64,000 nt of DNA from positions 6,625,104 to 6,689,103 of the forward strand of contig NC_051105.1 of assembly GCF_901709675.1 (NCBI RefSeq), read 5' to 3'. This DNA is from Syngnathus acus (lineage: Eukaryota; Chordata; Actinopteri; Syngnathiformes; Syngnathidae). Both the position numbers and the translations under genes were made by a program. The stretch's first letter is position 1; the number at the start of each line of letters is the position of its first letter. Below the pieces are notes generated by a model. It was not told where the DNA came from, searched no databases, and saw only the letters and a program-made list of their open reading frames with translations. Shown here in pieces: positions 37,561-50,412 of the stretch.

Positions 37561-40500
37561 TCTGTTGAGTGTTCCAAGAGTTTGATGAGATCCAATTATC
37601 TAAGGGATCATGAAGCTGTCTAAATGTGATTTGTGACTAGTGGGTGTCGACTGAAAGGAAGAAATCCGACCATGTGGTAATGGGATGAGGGATTGTGTGA
37701 AACACTACAGTAGTTGTTGATGACAGTAACCTTTAATTTTTTCAATAAAGAGAAAGTTGTTGATCAACCACTACTTGGTAGACTCCACAATATACTGTTT
37801 GTATTTTCACTCTAACATGAGAACATTTGGGGAATTCAAAGTTGGCTAGAAAAAATTTAGGCTGTTGGTTAGCCTAAAAAAAGCCTTTTCAAACAACCTT
37901 GAGCTTTGCAACCCATTTTGTGTTCCTGCTTTGGACCTCTCTCAGGCTTTCTTTTAGGGGGCATGTTTAGGAACACATGTCCGTCAAACTCAAGCCCGCC
38001 TCGGACGCGTGTCAGGCGGAACAGCAGGCCGGGGGACCAGTTGGGGGTCGAGGGGGTTTACGCTAATGCATCCTGGCATTGGGGACTTGTTCCATCAAAT
38101 TGTAGCTCTTGTTCAGGTTTTAGGATCGTGACAGTTTGGAATAATTTGTTCCAGAGTCCAAGAATAGTGACTGGTTATTAGTGTGAAGTGTCACATTTTC
38201 TATCCCTCCCAACCAAACCAAATGAAGCTTCTCGAAGAGAGTACAATGTCTTCAAGGCAAAAAGGGACTTGTTCCTTTGGGAAGCATTTTTGGATAAATA
38301 AAAATATATTTTATGACACATGCCTTAAGTTTCACAGCTGCTTCACAACCAGGGGTTATCATAAGATTATTTACTTTCTATCACTATTAATACATAAAAA
38401 AAAAAACTTGTTATCTCCTCTGTCATCAAACTTACATAAGTGACTTTTCATCACGGAACATGCCTTTCTCACGAATTAACTAAATATTCATCAAGGGTAC
38501 TTTCCTGATAGACGCGATTTAAGAAACCAGGCTACAAAACCACCATGAAAAATGACGGATTATCTCCACAAGTATAATTTTTCTTCTTTGGCTTTTTTGT
38601 CACATAGGAAGGAACTATTTATTTTCCATACAACACATTCTGTATGCATCCATATTTGCGTTACAATCCCAACAAGCGTCTGGACGTCATAGTACATAGT
38701 ACTGCGTAAACTAGTAGAGACGTAAAGAGTCCAAATTCCATGAGTAATTTTTTTAGAATGTCTTCCAACTTCGACTTCCTCTCAAACAGGGCATTGTTGC
38801 AGAAGTTACGTGATGCCTGGAAGGCCAGAGTGTACTGAAATTTCTCTTCTCGGTGCACAACACAAAACCTACGTTGAAATTTACAAAGGTCAAGAGATTT
38901 TAGTGTCATTATAGGGTTAGGGTTGACGAATCATTTTGGAAAACGCCTTAAAAATACAGGCTCCTTTTTGAGAGATATAGATTTCAAGAGGTTCTGAGTA
39001 CGTCTACTGTGGAAGGCCACCGTGGAAGCGGAATTGCCATTAATCCCAGAAAACAATCCCACTTCCCCTTTCTGCTGCCGGCAGAAAGCTTCCCAGCAGT
39101 AAATAGAGCTCCGGGGATGTAAGGAGAAAAGGGTGCCGCGGCAAACGGAGTTGTTAAGGCTGGAGGAAGAGGAGGAGAGAAGTAAAGAAGAGAGGGTGGG
39201 CCTTAGGGTGGCCAGTGGGCAAGTGGGTGTGATGCCCCCCTCCATGCTTTTACTTCTTATACCCCCTGTGAGGGAGAAGACTTTGGTGCCGAGACGACAA
39301 AAGCACAAGAAGAAGAAGAAAGTGGCCGCCATTCCTGGGAATAAGACGACAGACAGCAGGTAAGACCAACAGGTGCAACTAAAAGAGCGTTCAAGGAACG
39401 TTGTCAGATTTGTTATCAAGTTTAAATCTACTTTTAGAATAACCTCGATGAAATTTAAAACATGATAAACTCGCGAAAGTGAATCATTTTACGCATCAGT
39501 ACTGACTCCAGCGTGACACTTTTACAACGGAGCACTTGTTTTATTCCAAAACGTCGTCACATTTGTGAATTTGGTCAGAAAAGTTTTCTTTCTATATTTT
39601 TTGATACAAGACTGATTTTTTTGGTGTGACTCAATTTCTCTTGCATTTTCAATGAAGGACTTTCTTCAGGTGTATGATTGGTTGAATTGGTCTTTGCACT
39701 AATATCAACATTAATGAATGTGTTGAATTTGAACTTTGAGTGATTTATTTTGTAAATAACTCCACAACTGACTCTTTCTAAACCTTCCCGTGTCCGTGTG
39801 AACCTGTTGCACAAATGAGGCACCAGTTTAAATAACTTCATTTACTGTGCAACATCCAAACTAATTGAATTTAAGGATGACAGTAACATGTTACATTTAC
39901 TGGGATATAAAAGTGAAGCTGGTTATTGATAATAGAAGGTGCATTCAGTGTACTTTTACAGTGTCAATAACTTGCGCACCCACCATGCTGTTTTCTTTGA
40001 TCATAATGTTTTTAGGATCAAGAGAAGCCAAAATCAAAATTTAATCAAATGTATAAAGTTGTTTTTGTCAAGCTCTTGTCTAATATACAATCGTAACAGA
40101 TTATCCCGCCCCAAGCACCAGCGAGGTAAGTTTGGATAAATTTGAATGCTTTCCAAACTTTTTTAAAATCTTTTTTATGTTTACAATAATTTTCCATCCT
40201 ATTTTTTAAAAATAAATGAAAATTAATAATTTAAAGGACTATTGGCTCGAACTTGATTTAGATTTTTTTTGGGTCCCCTTCAATAAAAGACTAAAAGCGC
40301 ATGAGCGGAGTGTCGCTCTCCGTTTATTTATTTTTTTACTCCGACCAACGCAGAAAAATCATAAACTGGGACATTTATAAGTCAGTGTAGCAACTGTATC
40401 ATCATATCTTGACTGATTGCCACAGTGATCAACCCAGATCGAATATTCCTTCAAGTCACCAAATAAGGTCCAACACCTCTACACAGCTAACCAATATCTC

Positions 40501-42097
40501 ATCAGGAGATTGTTGTGGTGTGTGTACAGGCAGCCATGTAAGGAAGCGGGGCCACACTGATATACGGACGCCGAGGGCCGTCCGTGCGTGTGATGCCAAC
40601 AGGTGACTCAGTGCAGCCAGCAGTGGTGGGGGTACTTTGTAGCTCAATAGACAACGCCTAAGTGACGGCGCCACCGGGCAGCTGAAGTTAAACACACTCA
40701 TCGAGGACGGCCGTCTTGGTACTGCTGGCTGAAATATGGCCGCTGCCCCTGCGGCCGAGCTGCTAGACAGCTGCAAAGTGTACACACTGGAAATCACTCC
40801 CGGCACGCGTCAAAGGTTAATAATAGGCGGCATGTAGATAAACAATGGTGCCACCCCCACACCATGCTTGTAACGTAATTTACTCAAATAACAAATCAGT
40901 TCCCCCCCTCAGAGAAATTACTTAAAATAATGCTCTTTGTTACAACCCCCTAAAAGCTTTTTTTTTTTTTACAAATTATTAAGTCTCTCATAAAAAATCT
41001 ATCAAATTTAATCAAAAATGTATTTGGGTCATTCTCATATATTTAGTCAATAATATTAAGACACATTGTGCAGCATTTTGAAAATCAATTCGTTTTACTG
41101 TTCCCAGTATTTCCATTTTTGACGTTCTCTGTAATACAAAGGTATTATTTTGTAAGAAAAAAATATTCTTACATAACTTTCAATACCAAAATGACTACCA
41201 TTATAAATCCTAAAATATATTTGATTATTTGTCTCCCATAGCTTCATGTCTTTTACATGAAAACAAAACTGCATGTTAGTGGGGTTTCCAAAATACAATA
41301 AAACGGCATTTTTGATTGGCCATTTGTGTGCAGCCACAATATATCTATACAAAAACCTCCACTCAATTGCGTGCACGTGTGTGGCTTAGCACATTGCATC
41401 TCAAAGTATCAACACAAAGAAGTTGCGGCGTTGTCACAACACTGCTGACATGTTTCATTTTAGAGCCGCAACACAAATGTAAATGTTTGAATTGTCTATT
41501 CAGAGGCAGCAACAGGCAGCTGCCAGCTTCATATTTTACAACCGGATTGACACTACATTGAACAACTACAAAACTATGGAAAGTTCCGAAAAGAAACAAG
41601 GCTAGAATAACCCGCCCTGAAGGCGTGCCTGTTTAAAGCACGTCTTTCATGTAAATGACGCCTTAGATAAATGTGAAATACAGCATTGTATAGCCTACAT
41701 GAGCTTTTTCCCATCTAAGGTGGTGGCTACTGCATGACTGCCATCCACTTGTACTTTGCACCATGTGACTTCATGGCTCCCTCTAGAGATTGTCAAATAA
41801 CGCAGGAAATAAATCAGCTTTTCTCACTCATCATGAAGTCATAACACAATTGTCGTCAGTGCACATAGCAGTGTTGTTGTACATGTTCCTTTAAACAAGA
41901 GGCCCAAAAGAAATGTACAAATGGCATATCCACTGATGCCTGAATGTTTATTAAGGACACCCAATAGATCCCACATCCGCCTGATTGCAATTTAATATGC
42001 GATGTTTTCCCCTAACATTCACTTTATGTGTATTTTTAAACACAAGTAATAAATCAATCTATTTTTTACAATGAACTATATCAGATTCATTATTAGT

Positions 42098-42200
42098 GGT
42101 GGGTATTGCCAACAATCGTACGATACGATGCGTATCACGTACAGGGTCACGATACGTATCGCAATAAATGTATATCGTGATACATGGCCTTTGAGAAGAT
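42098..42200. mobile_element. Fragment of a CGATACG-rich repeat
   Basis: TAGTGGTGGGTATTGCCAAC is followed by repeated CGATACG/CGTATC palindromic words. This composition is familiar from short DNA-transposon-derived repeats in fish. No complete ends or target duplication were found. Confidence 0.45.
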
Positions 42201-43825
42201 GTGTATCCCAATATTTGACATTACTTTGCACACCAGGGTGCAGTTTGTGCACCCTTATTTATTATACAGTAAATCAAGGTTTTGGTCTCATAGGTTAAGG
42301 TCACACTAAATTAAAGGGTACGACTTCAATTATAGTTAACTTACTAAACACTATATCTTCACAAACTGCCACAGTGAGGGGACTCTTCGGCTTGGTTTTG
42401 AAACAATATGTGTAAGGGAAATTATAAAATGTTAATAGTCCTTATTTTCTCTTGTCACTAAAGCTGTATCTGAAGTTTCCTCCTAACTTATGTCTCATAG
42501 CACAAAACAAATAAAAGCAAATCAAGCAAGCGACAGCTTGTAACTCCAAAAACTCGTACGGCTCCCATCTCGTGTGCAAGCAATCCAAACATGTTGCATA
42601 TTTGCAGCGTCAACACTACCGCCAAGTGTGTCACTTCCCTGTAAGGCGGCAGAGAGAGCAGCCGAGTGGAAAAAACGTGTGGTCCCGTCCATCGTCTCTG
42701 TTTGTGCCACTTGAAGGTGGCATTGCTCCCACCCCAGAGTATCAGTGCCCGTCGTCCATTATGTCTCCATTAGCCTGCCAAAGCACATTGTAAATAGACG
42801 TGACAGCGGTGATGCTGTACAGACTCGTCGCTCAGTCATGAATCGCTGCTTATTAATGTTACAACAAAACGTAGAAGGGAGAGCTGAGATGGAAATCCAA
42901 TGGAATTTCTCTTAAAGCGCCGCCCATCTTGATTCCTTTTTGTATTGGGGAAATTGGAAGATGGCGAAAAATAACGGTCATTGATTCCGAGATTATTTGT
43001 CCATTGTGTGGAAGGCAAAAACTGTGGCAACCAGCAGAGGCGCTGTTCATTCACTCAACTTATTTACTGTCCAAAGAAGACAACGTGACGGCAACTATTT
43101 TAGCAGACAATTACAATTTTGCTTTTCTTGTGACCGAAAACCTTTTTCTCATAACCTTAGAAATGTTTGCCAAATATTTTAAAACCTAGCTCCCATGACA
43201 AAAAAAAAAAAAAAATCCTGTCAACTTTTGCTCTACAATAACTTGAATCCCATTAAATTAAGGCATTTTTCCCCACATCATAAGTGGAAAAACACATCTC
43301 TCTGAGTAGAACTGTTATTAAAATGAGAAGGGTTGTTCCATCGATAAATCCATTTCAAATTGTTGGCCGATGATGTGTATTGTTAGACAGTCAAAAAAGA
43401 ACAAAGTCCGGTGGTTGTTTGATAGGAGCATGCATGGCGTGTTCCATGCTCAACCTCCTGCTATTGTCGTGCGGACTCTCACTCCCTTCCTCAGACTCAG
43501 GACTTCTTTGTGATTCACTTCCAGTAAAGCTCATCAGCTTGATGCAAGCCGCCGTAGCGACGCTCCAACATTGTGGACACAAGTACAAAAAAAAAACAAG
43601 ATTCAATTAGATGAGTCTTCTCTGACTAAAATATTGGCAAACCTTACTGACCAATGTACAGCTGCCATGGGATCACTGACCTTTCACGTCTTATTTGTTT
43701 CCTTTAATTATCAAATCTTTAATCTCAAGTAACTTTCATTGACTTGTTTTTTTTCCACGCGCGTGTTCCTACTCCTCCTCTGTCTGTGATGTTGCAATGG
43801 AAAGCCCAACACTTGCCAATTGCCA

Positions 43826-44011
43826 TATATAAGCCTGATGGAGAGTGGAGGGAGGGAGTGTGGCCACATGGTCATGGTCATTTAGACCTTCTCTCTCTCA
43901 CACACATAAGCGGAGTCAGCGTGGTCAGCTGCCTCCATCAAAGCCTTGTAGGGCGGAATAAACAGTGGACTGCTAGAAATGGAAAGTGAGGGCTCACAAA
44001 GAGGAGGAACG
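43826..44011 (+). promoter_or_regulatory. Candidate gja5 TATA promoter and non-coding first exon
   Basis: TATATAAG at 43826-43833 is a good TATA box. About 180 bp downstream a strong donor (GGAACG|GTAAGCG) ends a possible exon at 44011, and the gja5 coding exon begins at an acceptor (CCTGTCAG|GTG, exon from 44789) 27 bp before the ATG. This gives a two-exon gene with a non-coding exon 1, as known for GJA5. The pairing is inferred. Confidence 0.45.
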
Positions 44012-44815
44012 GTAAGCGACGGTATTTTCTTTCCATACGTTTGCTGCCATTCGGATGTCTTTTCCAACTTTCCCAAGTCGAGTAATAGCTTCAGATGCAT
44101 GTAAACGTCTCTTATCTGTTGGCATGTATGCATGAGTGAGAGGTGAGCGGCCAACATCCTAATGATGGGGTCATCCACAAAGCTGCCTTATAGGGTCATT
44201 GCCAGCTGGCAGGCGCCATGTTTGGGTCCGAGCCAAGCGCTCGCTAACGTTGGAGTGGAAAAAGCACTCAAAGGGAGATCCACATGGGAGCGTTGAGGAC
44301 GATTTTGGGGATGGAGGAGATAGAAGCTGCGGTAACGGAACGGATGCCTGCTGGAGGCCACATCCACATCCACGTGCTATTCAAAGGACAAACTCTTTGA
44401 CGTTCGACCTGCCCACTGGCGGCATTTTATCCACTCGTGTCGGTCACTCATGCACATGCTGGAATAAGACATGGCACAGCAGTAAATGTACGGATCTGTA
44501 TTTGTTTTTAAAACAAGCACTTTGTGTACTTTAGCTCGATTCAAGAACTTCCTCTCCCACTAGGAGTGGTGATGGGAAAAATGGTTTTCGTGCCACAGTG
44601 TCCAGTCAGCAAGCCATTCACAGGCAGTGGCTATTTTTATAGGAGATGATCAACACACACACACTCACACACAAACATACACACGCACACAGAAATATCT
44701 ACTCTGGTCCGTTAAAACTCTTGGTCTTGGGAATCATTCAAATGCTGCTCGGTAATCTCAAAGGCCTCCGTCTTGTTTTCCCTGTCAGGTGTGCTCTTGG
44801 CGCCCGTGAGCCGCG

Positions 44816-45925
44816 ATGGGAGACTGGAGCTTCTTGGGGAACGTCCTGGAGGAGGTCCAGGAGCACTCCACGTCGGTCGGCAAGGTGTGGCTCACCGTGC
44901 TCTTCATCTTCCGTATCCTGGTGCTGGGCACGGCGGCCGAGTCGTCGTGGGGCGACGAGCAGAGCGACTTCCTGTGTGACACGCAGCAGCCCGGTTGCAC
45001 CAATGTCTGCTACGACCGCGCCTTCCCCATCGCACACATCCGCTACTGGGTGCTGCAGATCGTTTTCGTGTCCACGCCGTCGCTCATCTACATGGGCCAC
45101 GCCGTGCACACGGTGCGAGCCGAGGAGAAGCGGAGGCGGCGGGAGCAGGAGGAGAGGGAGGCCAGATCGCAGGAGGGCGAGGAAGAGATGGAGGGTGAGA
45201 AGGAGTACCTGCAGCAGAAGGAGAAGGTGATAGAGTCGGGGGCGGACGGGCGGAGCCGGCTGCGCCTCAGGGGTCCGCTCCTCCATACGTACATCCTCAG
45301 CATCCTCATCCGCAGTGCCATGGAGGTCATCTTCGTCACCATACAGTATATGATCTACGGGGTGTTCCTCAAGGCACTGTACCTGTGCACGGCGTCGCCC
45401 TGCCCGAACCCGGTCAACTGCTACATGTCGCGGCCCACAGAGAAGAACATCTTCATCGTCTTCATGCTGGTGGTGGCCGCCGTGTCCCTGGCGCTGTCCG
45501 TGCTCGAGCTCTACTACCTGGGCTGGAAGAGCCTGAGAGCCTGCCTTCAGCGTAAGGCCGCGCGCCGCACCCTGCCTGCCGTGACGCCAATGGCGCTGGA
45601 GCCTGACGGCCCGGTCGCCCCACGCACCCCGCCTCCCGAATTTAGCCGCTGCGTCAACCCCCTGACCTCCATGGCGCCCGTTCCCTTCAGCAACAGGATG
45701 GCGCTGCAGCAGAACTCGGCCAATATGGCGGCCGAGCGCCACCACAGCAGGGACAACTTGGAGGACCATGAGGACTTTCTTCAGAGATACCAGGGGACAC
45801 CGCCGCCCCAGGGGCTTTCCAATAACTGCCACCCTATGCCCGCACTGTACACTGGGGACAAACGTCGTCTGAGCAAGACGAGCGGGAGCAGTGGGCGAGT
45901 ACGACATGACGACCTGGCCATTTAA
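44816..45925 (+). CDS. gja5: gja5, connexin 40-type gap-junction protein
   Basis: A single coding exon of 369 aa starts [18 protein letters not shown]. Connexin loop cysteines are intact: [12 protein letters not shown] in loop 1 and [12 protein letters not shown] in loop 2, with [14 protein letters not shown] opening helix 4. GJA5 features are [33 protein letters not shown], the [19 protein letters not shown] stretch and the tail words [23 protein letters not shown] and [11 protein letters not shown]. The C-terminus is RHDDLAI where human has ARSDDLSV. The cytoplasmic loop is rich in Arg and Glu. Residues 12 and 16 are both Glu (ExxxE), as I remember for the zebrafish stripe-pattern connexin gja5b (leopard), whereas mammalian Cx40 has Lys at 16. 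It serves vascular and cardiac conduction tissue in vertebrates and pigment cells in zebrafish (established). Divergent from gja8, same strand as acp6. Confidence 0.93.
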   Translation: MGDWSFLGNVLEEVQEHSTSVGKVWLTVLFIFRILVLGTAAESSWGDEQSDFLCDTQQPGCTNVCYDRAFPIAHIRYWVLQIVFVSTPSLIYMGHAVHTVRAEEKRRRREQEEREARSQEGEEEMEGEKEYLQQKEKVIESGADGRSRLRLRGPLLHTYILSILIRSAMEVIFVTIQYMIYGVFLKALYLCTASPCPNPVNCYMSRPTEKNIFIVFMLVVAAVSLALSVLELYYLGWKSLRACLQRKAARRTLPAVTPMALEPDGPVAPRTPPPEFSRCVNPLTSMAPVPFSNRMALQQNSANMAAERHHSRDNLEDHEDFLQRYQGTPPPQGLSNNCHPMPALYTGDKRRLSKTSGSSGRVRHDDLAI

Positions 45926-46664
45926 ACACTGGACCCTCAGGAACCACTTTGAACTATAGACAACATGCGGGGTAACACAACAGACACTTGACGTTTGCAC
46001 TTGAATAGTTTTTATAGTGGGCAGGGAGCGCTACGGTAGACTATTTCATCGCAAGGAAGTTCTTGTGTAAATTTACACAACAGTCGGTCGGGCAGAAGTG
46101 CTGAACAGCTCGCCCACAGTCACATTTACAGAAACAAAGAATTGACTTTGTTGTTTAATTTTGCACTTGATGGTCGAGTAGGCACTCCAAAGACTTCTCT
46201 ACTGTATTTTTAAGGTATGCCTTAATGAGAGTCATGTGATGTATTACTTCATATGTTCATATATGAAAAATCACGTCATCTAAAATTGTATGAAAATGTT
46301 CACGTGAGAAGTCCCTTTCAGAGGCCCCACGCGGACGCCTGCTATTTTATATATGGCCACCAGGTGGCAAGATTGCACTTATTACGTTTATCCCTTGTCT
46401 CTGTCTTTTGTGTTGAGAATACGTACGTCTCTATGCTTTTTTTTTTTTAATGTTCACAAGTGATTTTTATTTCCTTTATTCGTATTTTGCAATATTATGC
46501 AGTATGCTTGGACAAATGATCAATTCATTAGCTTTTTCAGACTAATGTTTCAATATAATTTTTGGTTTTAGAGTATTACAGCAACAATCCATTCATCCAT
46601 CTGTATATCCATATGCATTCTCATATATATATATCAATTCACTGCAGTTTTTCCCTCAATAAAT
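45926..46664 (+). terminator. gja5 3' UTR ending at poly(A) signal AATAAA (46658-46663)
   Basis: After the stop codon an AT-rich stretch without coding sequence leads to AATAAA about 735 bp downstream, the first canonical signal I see on this strand after the stop. The 3' end is inferred. Confidence 0.5.
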
Positions 46665-47139
46665 GATCAAGTTTGTTTACTACTGTGTGTAATATTCCTA
46701 CTTACCAATAGAGGGCAGAGAAAAGCCGGAACGCATTCCCTGTAAAATTCTATAGAGAAAGAAGAAAAGAAATGGTGCGTTCAATGTCAAACACTGACCT
46801 AAACTTCTTCAAAAAGGTGTCAAGTTAAAATTTTCGTTATCAATGAGGTGTTTTCGTCAGAGAGAAAATATAAATTGTACGAATACTACTTATCGTTAAC
46901 TTTTGTGATGAACAAAGGACTTGCCTGGCATGAAGTGGACGTGTCGTCAAATTATCTTATTGCTATGTCGTTGAACGTGACACACGGTGTCCATCAAGGT
47001 CGACAACAGTAATAAAATACTTTACCACTGTTATGTCCGTCATTGCATATCGCTAGGGTATAAACCTCAATCAATTCAACTGGAACGCGTTAACGAGAAG
47101 GCGTAATGCGTGAGAGAAGCACAAGATGACAGCCAGCGG

Positions 47140-47290
47140 TGAATGCAACACGGGCCTGATGGGAAATGAAGTTTTCTACCTGCCACCTACCGGTACTTTT
47201 TCCTCAACGTTCCCCAGCATGCCTCTTAACCACAACCGGCAGTTGGAGTGACTTCTTGCTAAGGCCTTCGTTTTTGCTCCGACTTCTCGA
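47140..47290 (+). promoter_or_regulatory. Candidate acp6 promoter and non-coding exon 1
   Basis: A strong donor (TCTCGA|GTAAGT) at 47290 could end a non-coding exon spliced to the acceptor at 48131, 10 bp before the acp6 ATG. Just upstream are two words like the ZNF143/Staf element: TTCCCCAGCATGCC (47210-47223) and, in reverse complement, ACTTCATTTCCCATCAG (about 47157-47173). No TATA box is seen. This is typical of housekeeping promoters but is inferred. Confidence 0.4.
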
Positions 47291-48141
47291 GTAAGTAGAC
47301 GATTTGGCAAGTAAAATGAATCTGCTTTTTATGCGCCTGGCCAGACGTTTTAGTTTTATGTGGCTGCAAAGCGCTGGTGCTAGCATCATCTATCTTGTTA
47401 ATTGCCCTGCTAACAACGAACCGATCGGGTAACAAAACGGACGATTTTCTACTACATTAAATGCTGGCAAGTGGAAACCAACTACTGCCTTGTGGTTGAG
47501 CTGTCATATTAAACGTCAAGGGGTGGTTAAGTCATTCCTTGACCACAAAAGCTAACCTACATCGCAGTAATGGTAAGTTCTGACATATGGTTAAATAATA
47601 AGAACACACACACAGCAAGTCAAATGCCTCCTTTTGTGATATTACACTGGGCCCCCTGTTTACGACGAAGTTTTGTTACTACGCCGCCGACGTAACCTGA
47701 GTTTGGACGTAGGTAAGTAACTAAGTAGCTACCGTAGTGGTTAATGTAAATTTGTTTATGGGAAAACAATTCAAGGCCAAAACTATCAAGAAAAAACCTA
47801 AGTCCGGACAGTCGTAAACCAAGAACCCACTTTTGTTACCTATCTTGTCTTAATACCAGTCCCTGTAAATATGAATTAATAACTTATTGCACTATGTAAA
47901 ACATAAGCTTGGTTTGATTTGAGGTCTTATGGATGACGTTTTTTACTATCCACACAAGGGAGAGGCCAAATACTATAACCCCAGGGGAATTGTCACGAAA
48001 AGCCTTTGTAACAACTCATTGCTGTATTGCTCAATTCAGTGGGAACTCCAAACCTGATCTCCAGGCATATCTGAGAATAAATGGAGTCATTCATACATGT
48101 ATATGCTCATCTTTGATGTTAATGTCTTCAGACTTACGGCC

Positions 48142-50222
48142 ATGAGGAAACTTTGGACTAAAGTGGGCATCTTCGGCTCAGTCTCCATCGCCTTCGGTTC
48201 GGCGTTGTGGTGGAGGCAGAGGAGCACGGATGGCGGCTCGAAAGCATCCCAGTACAAGCTCAAACTGGTTCAAGTGCTATTTCGACACGGGGCTCGTACA
48301 CCGCTTAAATCCATACCTGATGTGTTGGAGGTAAAAGAAGAACATAAAAAGAGTCATTCTGGGGTGCAATTTGTAATTACACATGAAATTCTTTGTCTTA
48401 TGTTTAAACTTCAACCGGGTCATTGTACCAAGTATAGTTAACAACCTACTGAGTCAGTATAATAAGTCCTACATATTATTATTATTTTTTTATGATAGGC
48501 ACAATGGGTACCCACCCTGTTGGAGCCTCCGGCCCACACACACATCAACTATGTGGTCACAGACCTTAATGGGGGGCCCACACCTCCATCTCCATTGGAG
48601 GACAGCTACAGGAAGAAGGCGCTTAGTGTGAGTAGCTTTCTTTGCCACGTTTGATGGACATTAACATTGTGTTTCTTTTTAAGTTACTCTCTTTGTCGGC
48701 CATGTCAGGGCGGCGTGTTTGCCGGTCAGCTGACCACTTTGGGCATGGAGCAGCTGTACGAGCTGGGCGAGAGGCTGAGGAGAAGATACATTCAGGAGGA
48801 TCCCTTCCTCAGTACGACCTTCTGCCCCAGTGAGGTCTAGTAAGTGTGAATTGAATGAAGACAACATTCTTGTAAATGCAGTCAGTGGATTCTAATCAGG
48901 TGTTTCCCGTGTGAAGTGTGCGATCCACCAATATTACAAGGACGATTGAGTCTGCTAGGTGCCTGGTGGCAGGGCTCTTTCAGCAAAACCAAAAAGGTAC
49001 TCGCTCACAGGACAGTAATTGATCATTCTTTTGTCAACATTTTTTCCCCCCTTTTTTATCATAGAAATAGTTCCAATATTAACCACAGATGCACAGTCAG
49101 AAATTCTGTACCCCAACTACCATGGATGTCGGCTGCTCAGAATGCTCAGCAGGTTTGTGCCGTGACACAAAAATAAGAATGTTAGTCTTGTTTATTTTTT
49201 TGTTAAACTGTGTTTGCGCATCAGCCCCCGCTTGAAAGAGGTGGCCCTTCTGCCCGACATCGCGGCTGACCTGAAGAACATCCGAAGCAAGCTGGGCATC
49301 AGCGACAAAACGGATGTCGACTTCATCCTCATCAGGGACGACATGGTCGCCAGAGAGGTGACGCTCGCTTAGCATTCCGAAAAAAATGCTTTAATATGCA
49401 ACTAATGTCATTTTTCTGAGAATTAAGTTGTCATGTGAACTTGGTGAACTTAAGTGTATCAAGCAACAACGTGTGTGTCTGACTATTGTCAGACTCACGG
49501 CCTGCCATGCCCACCCGCCCTGTCCACGTGGAGAAGCAGAGTGGAGCAGAGAGCCGTGGAGATGATGTTTTACTGTTACCAACCCAGCAAGAGGTCAGCC
49601 ATTGTAACAATGAATGACTCTTATCACTCTTAATCAGAGTAAACAAGGACAGCGTGACAATGGCACTCAATTTTTTTTTTTTTTTTTTGTCCGACAGCGA
49701 GAACTTGCAGTTGTGCGTGGGACCTCTGCTGCATATGCTCTTACTCAACATTGACGAGAAGCTACAAGGCACGTCATCAGAACCAAACAGGTTACACATC
49801 CACATTTCTTCACAGCAGTGTTTTGAAATGTTACCAAATTTTCTGAATGCGTGTCAAACAGGAAGTTGTTTTTGTACTCGGCCCATGACACCACATTGAT
49901 ACCATGCCTGATGGCGCTGGGCATTTATGACATGAAGTGGCCCCCGTACGCTTCGGACATCACACTAGAGCTCCATGAGCACCGGCGCACTAAGGAGGCT
50001 TTTGTCAAAGTGTCCTACATGGGCCAGGTATGAGCACCTGACACCACCCTCAGCTGTTCACATTAATCCAATGATTCTTTTCTCCAGGATCAACTAATTC
50101 CTGGCTGCAGTGGACTCTACTGCCCCCTGCAGGAATTTCAGAACGTGCTTTCGGCCTACTCGCTCAAGAATGACCTCTACCAGTCGCTTTGCAACAGTAC
50201 AACCGACAAATCTAAGCTCTGA
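48142..50222 (+). CDS. acp6: acp6, lysophosphatidic acid phosphatase type 6
   Basis: Ten coding exons (48142-48330, 48499-48627, 48709-48839, 48917-48996, 49065-49152, 49225-49357, 49493-49593, 49698-49790, 49862-50027, 50088-50222) join in phase to 414 aa; human ACP6 has 428. It is a histidine acid phosphatase. The catalytic motif RHGARTP puts the nucleophile His at residue 49, and the acid pair His-Asp (YSAHDTT) is at about 323-324. Other family blocks are [73 protein letters not shown] and a C-terminal CSGLYCPL. The hydrophobic N-terminus (residues 7-24) fits the membrane or mitochondrial targeting sequence known for ACP6, which converts lysophosphatidic acid to monoacylglycerol. No catalytic residue is missing. 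It converges on bcl9 and follows gja5, as in human 1q21. Confidence 0.95.
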
Positions 50223-50406
50223 ACACATACACCGACCGTTGTTGAATTTACACATGATGTTCATATTATTTAACACTACTGTTGAGTTTATTTGGTTTTT
50301 CTGACAAACCGAATGTCACTTCATTCCTCAGGGGAAGACTTGCATGAACTATTTTATACACACATGAGCTTGTGCAAAATAAGTCAATTGCAGTGTGTTT
50401 GTATTT

Positions 50407-50412
50407 AATAAA
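50407..50412 (+). terminator. acp6 poly(A) signal AATAAA
   Basis: The signal lies 185 bp after the stop codon in AT-rich sequence, giving a short 3' UTR. Confidence 0.6.

Larger units (their letters stand above)
28180..43825. other. Divergent gja8-gja5 intergenic region, about 15.6 kb, no gene recognised
   Basis: No ORF here matches a known family apart from a decayed LINE piece. The region holds a degenerate minisatellite (29115-29520), hAT and LINE fragments, one SINE, (CA)n tracts near 36028-36043 and 36061-36078, a purine-rich stretch (39130-39360) ending in a strong plus-strand donor (AGCAG|GTAAGA at about 39360), and a GC-richer block at 40560-40830 with a TGACTCA core at 40603-40609. 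Because the two connexin genes are transcribed outwards from it, it probably holds their enhancers; this is inference from layout. Confidence 0.55.

Noticed and set aside
38931-39419. A 162-codon minus-strand frame with Phe- and Ser-rich runs
   Set aside because: It is the complement of a purine-rich stretch and has no recognisable domain or splice structure.
40736-40837. A small plus-strand ORF beginning MAAAPAAELLDSCKV
   Set aside because: No family is recognised, there is no clear splice or promoter context, and it ends after about 33 codons. It may be part of a conserved non-coding block instead.
44738-46000. A 420-codon open frame on the minus strand across gja5
   Set aside because: It is the antisense shadow of the GC-rich gja5 coding exon, with low-complexity Arg/His/Leu-rich content and no family resemblance.
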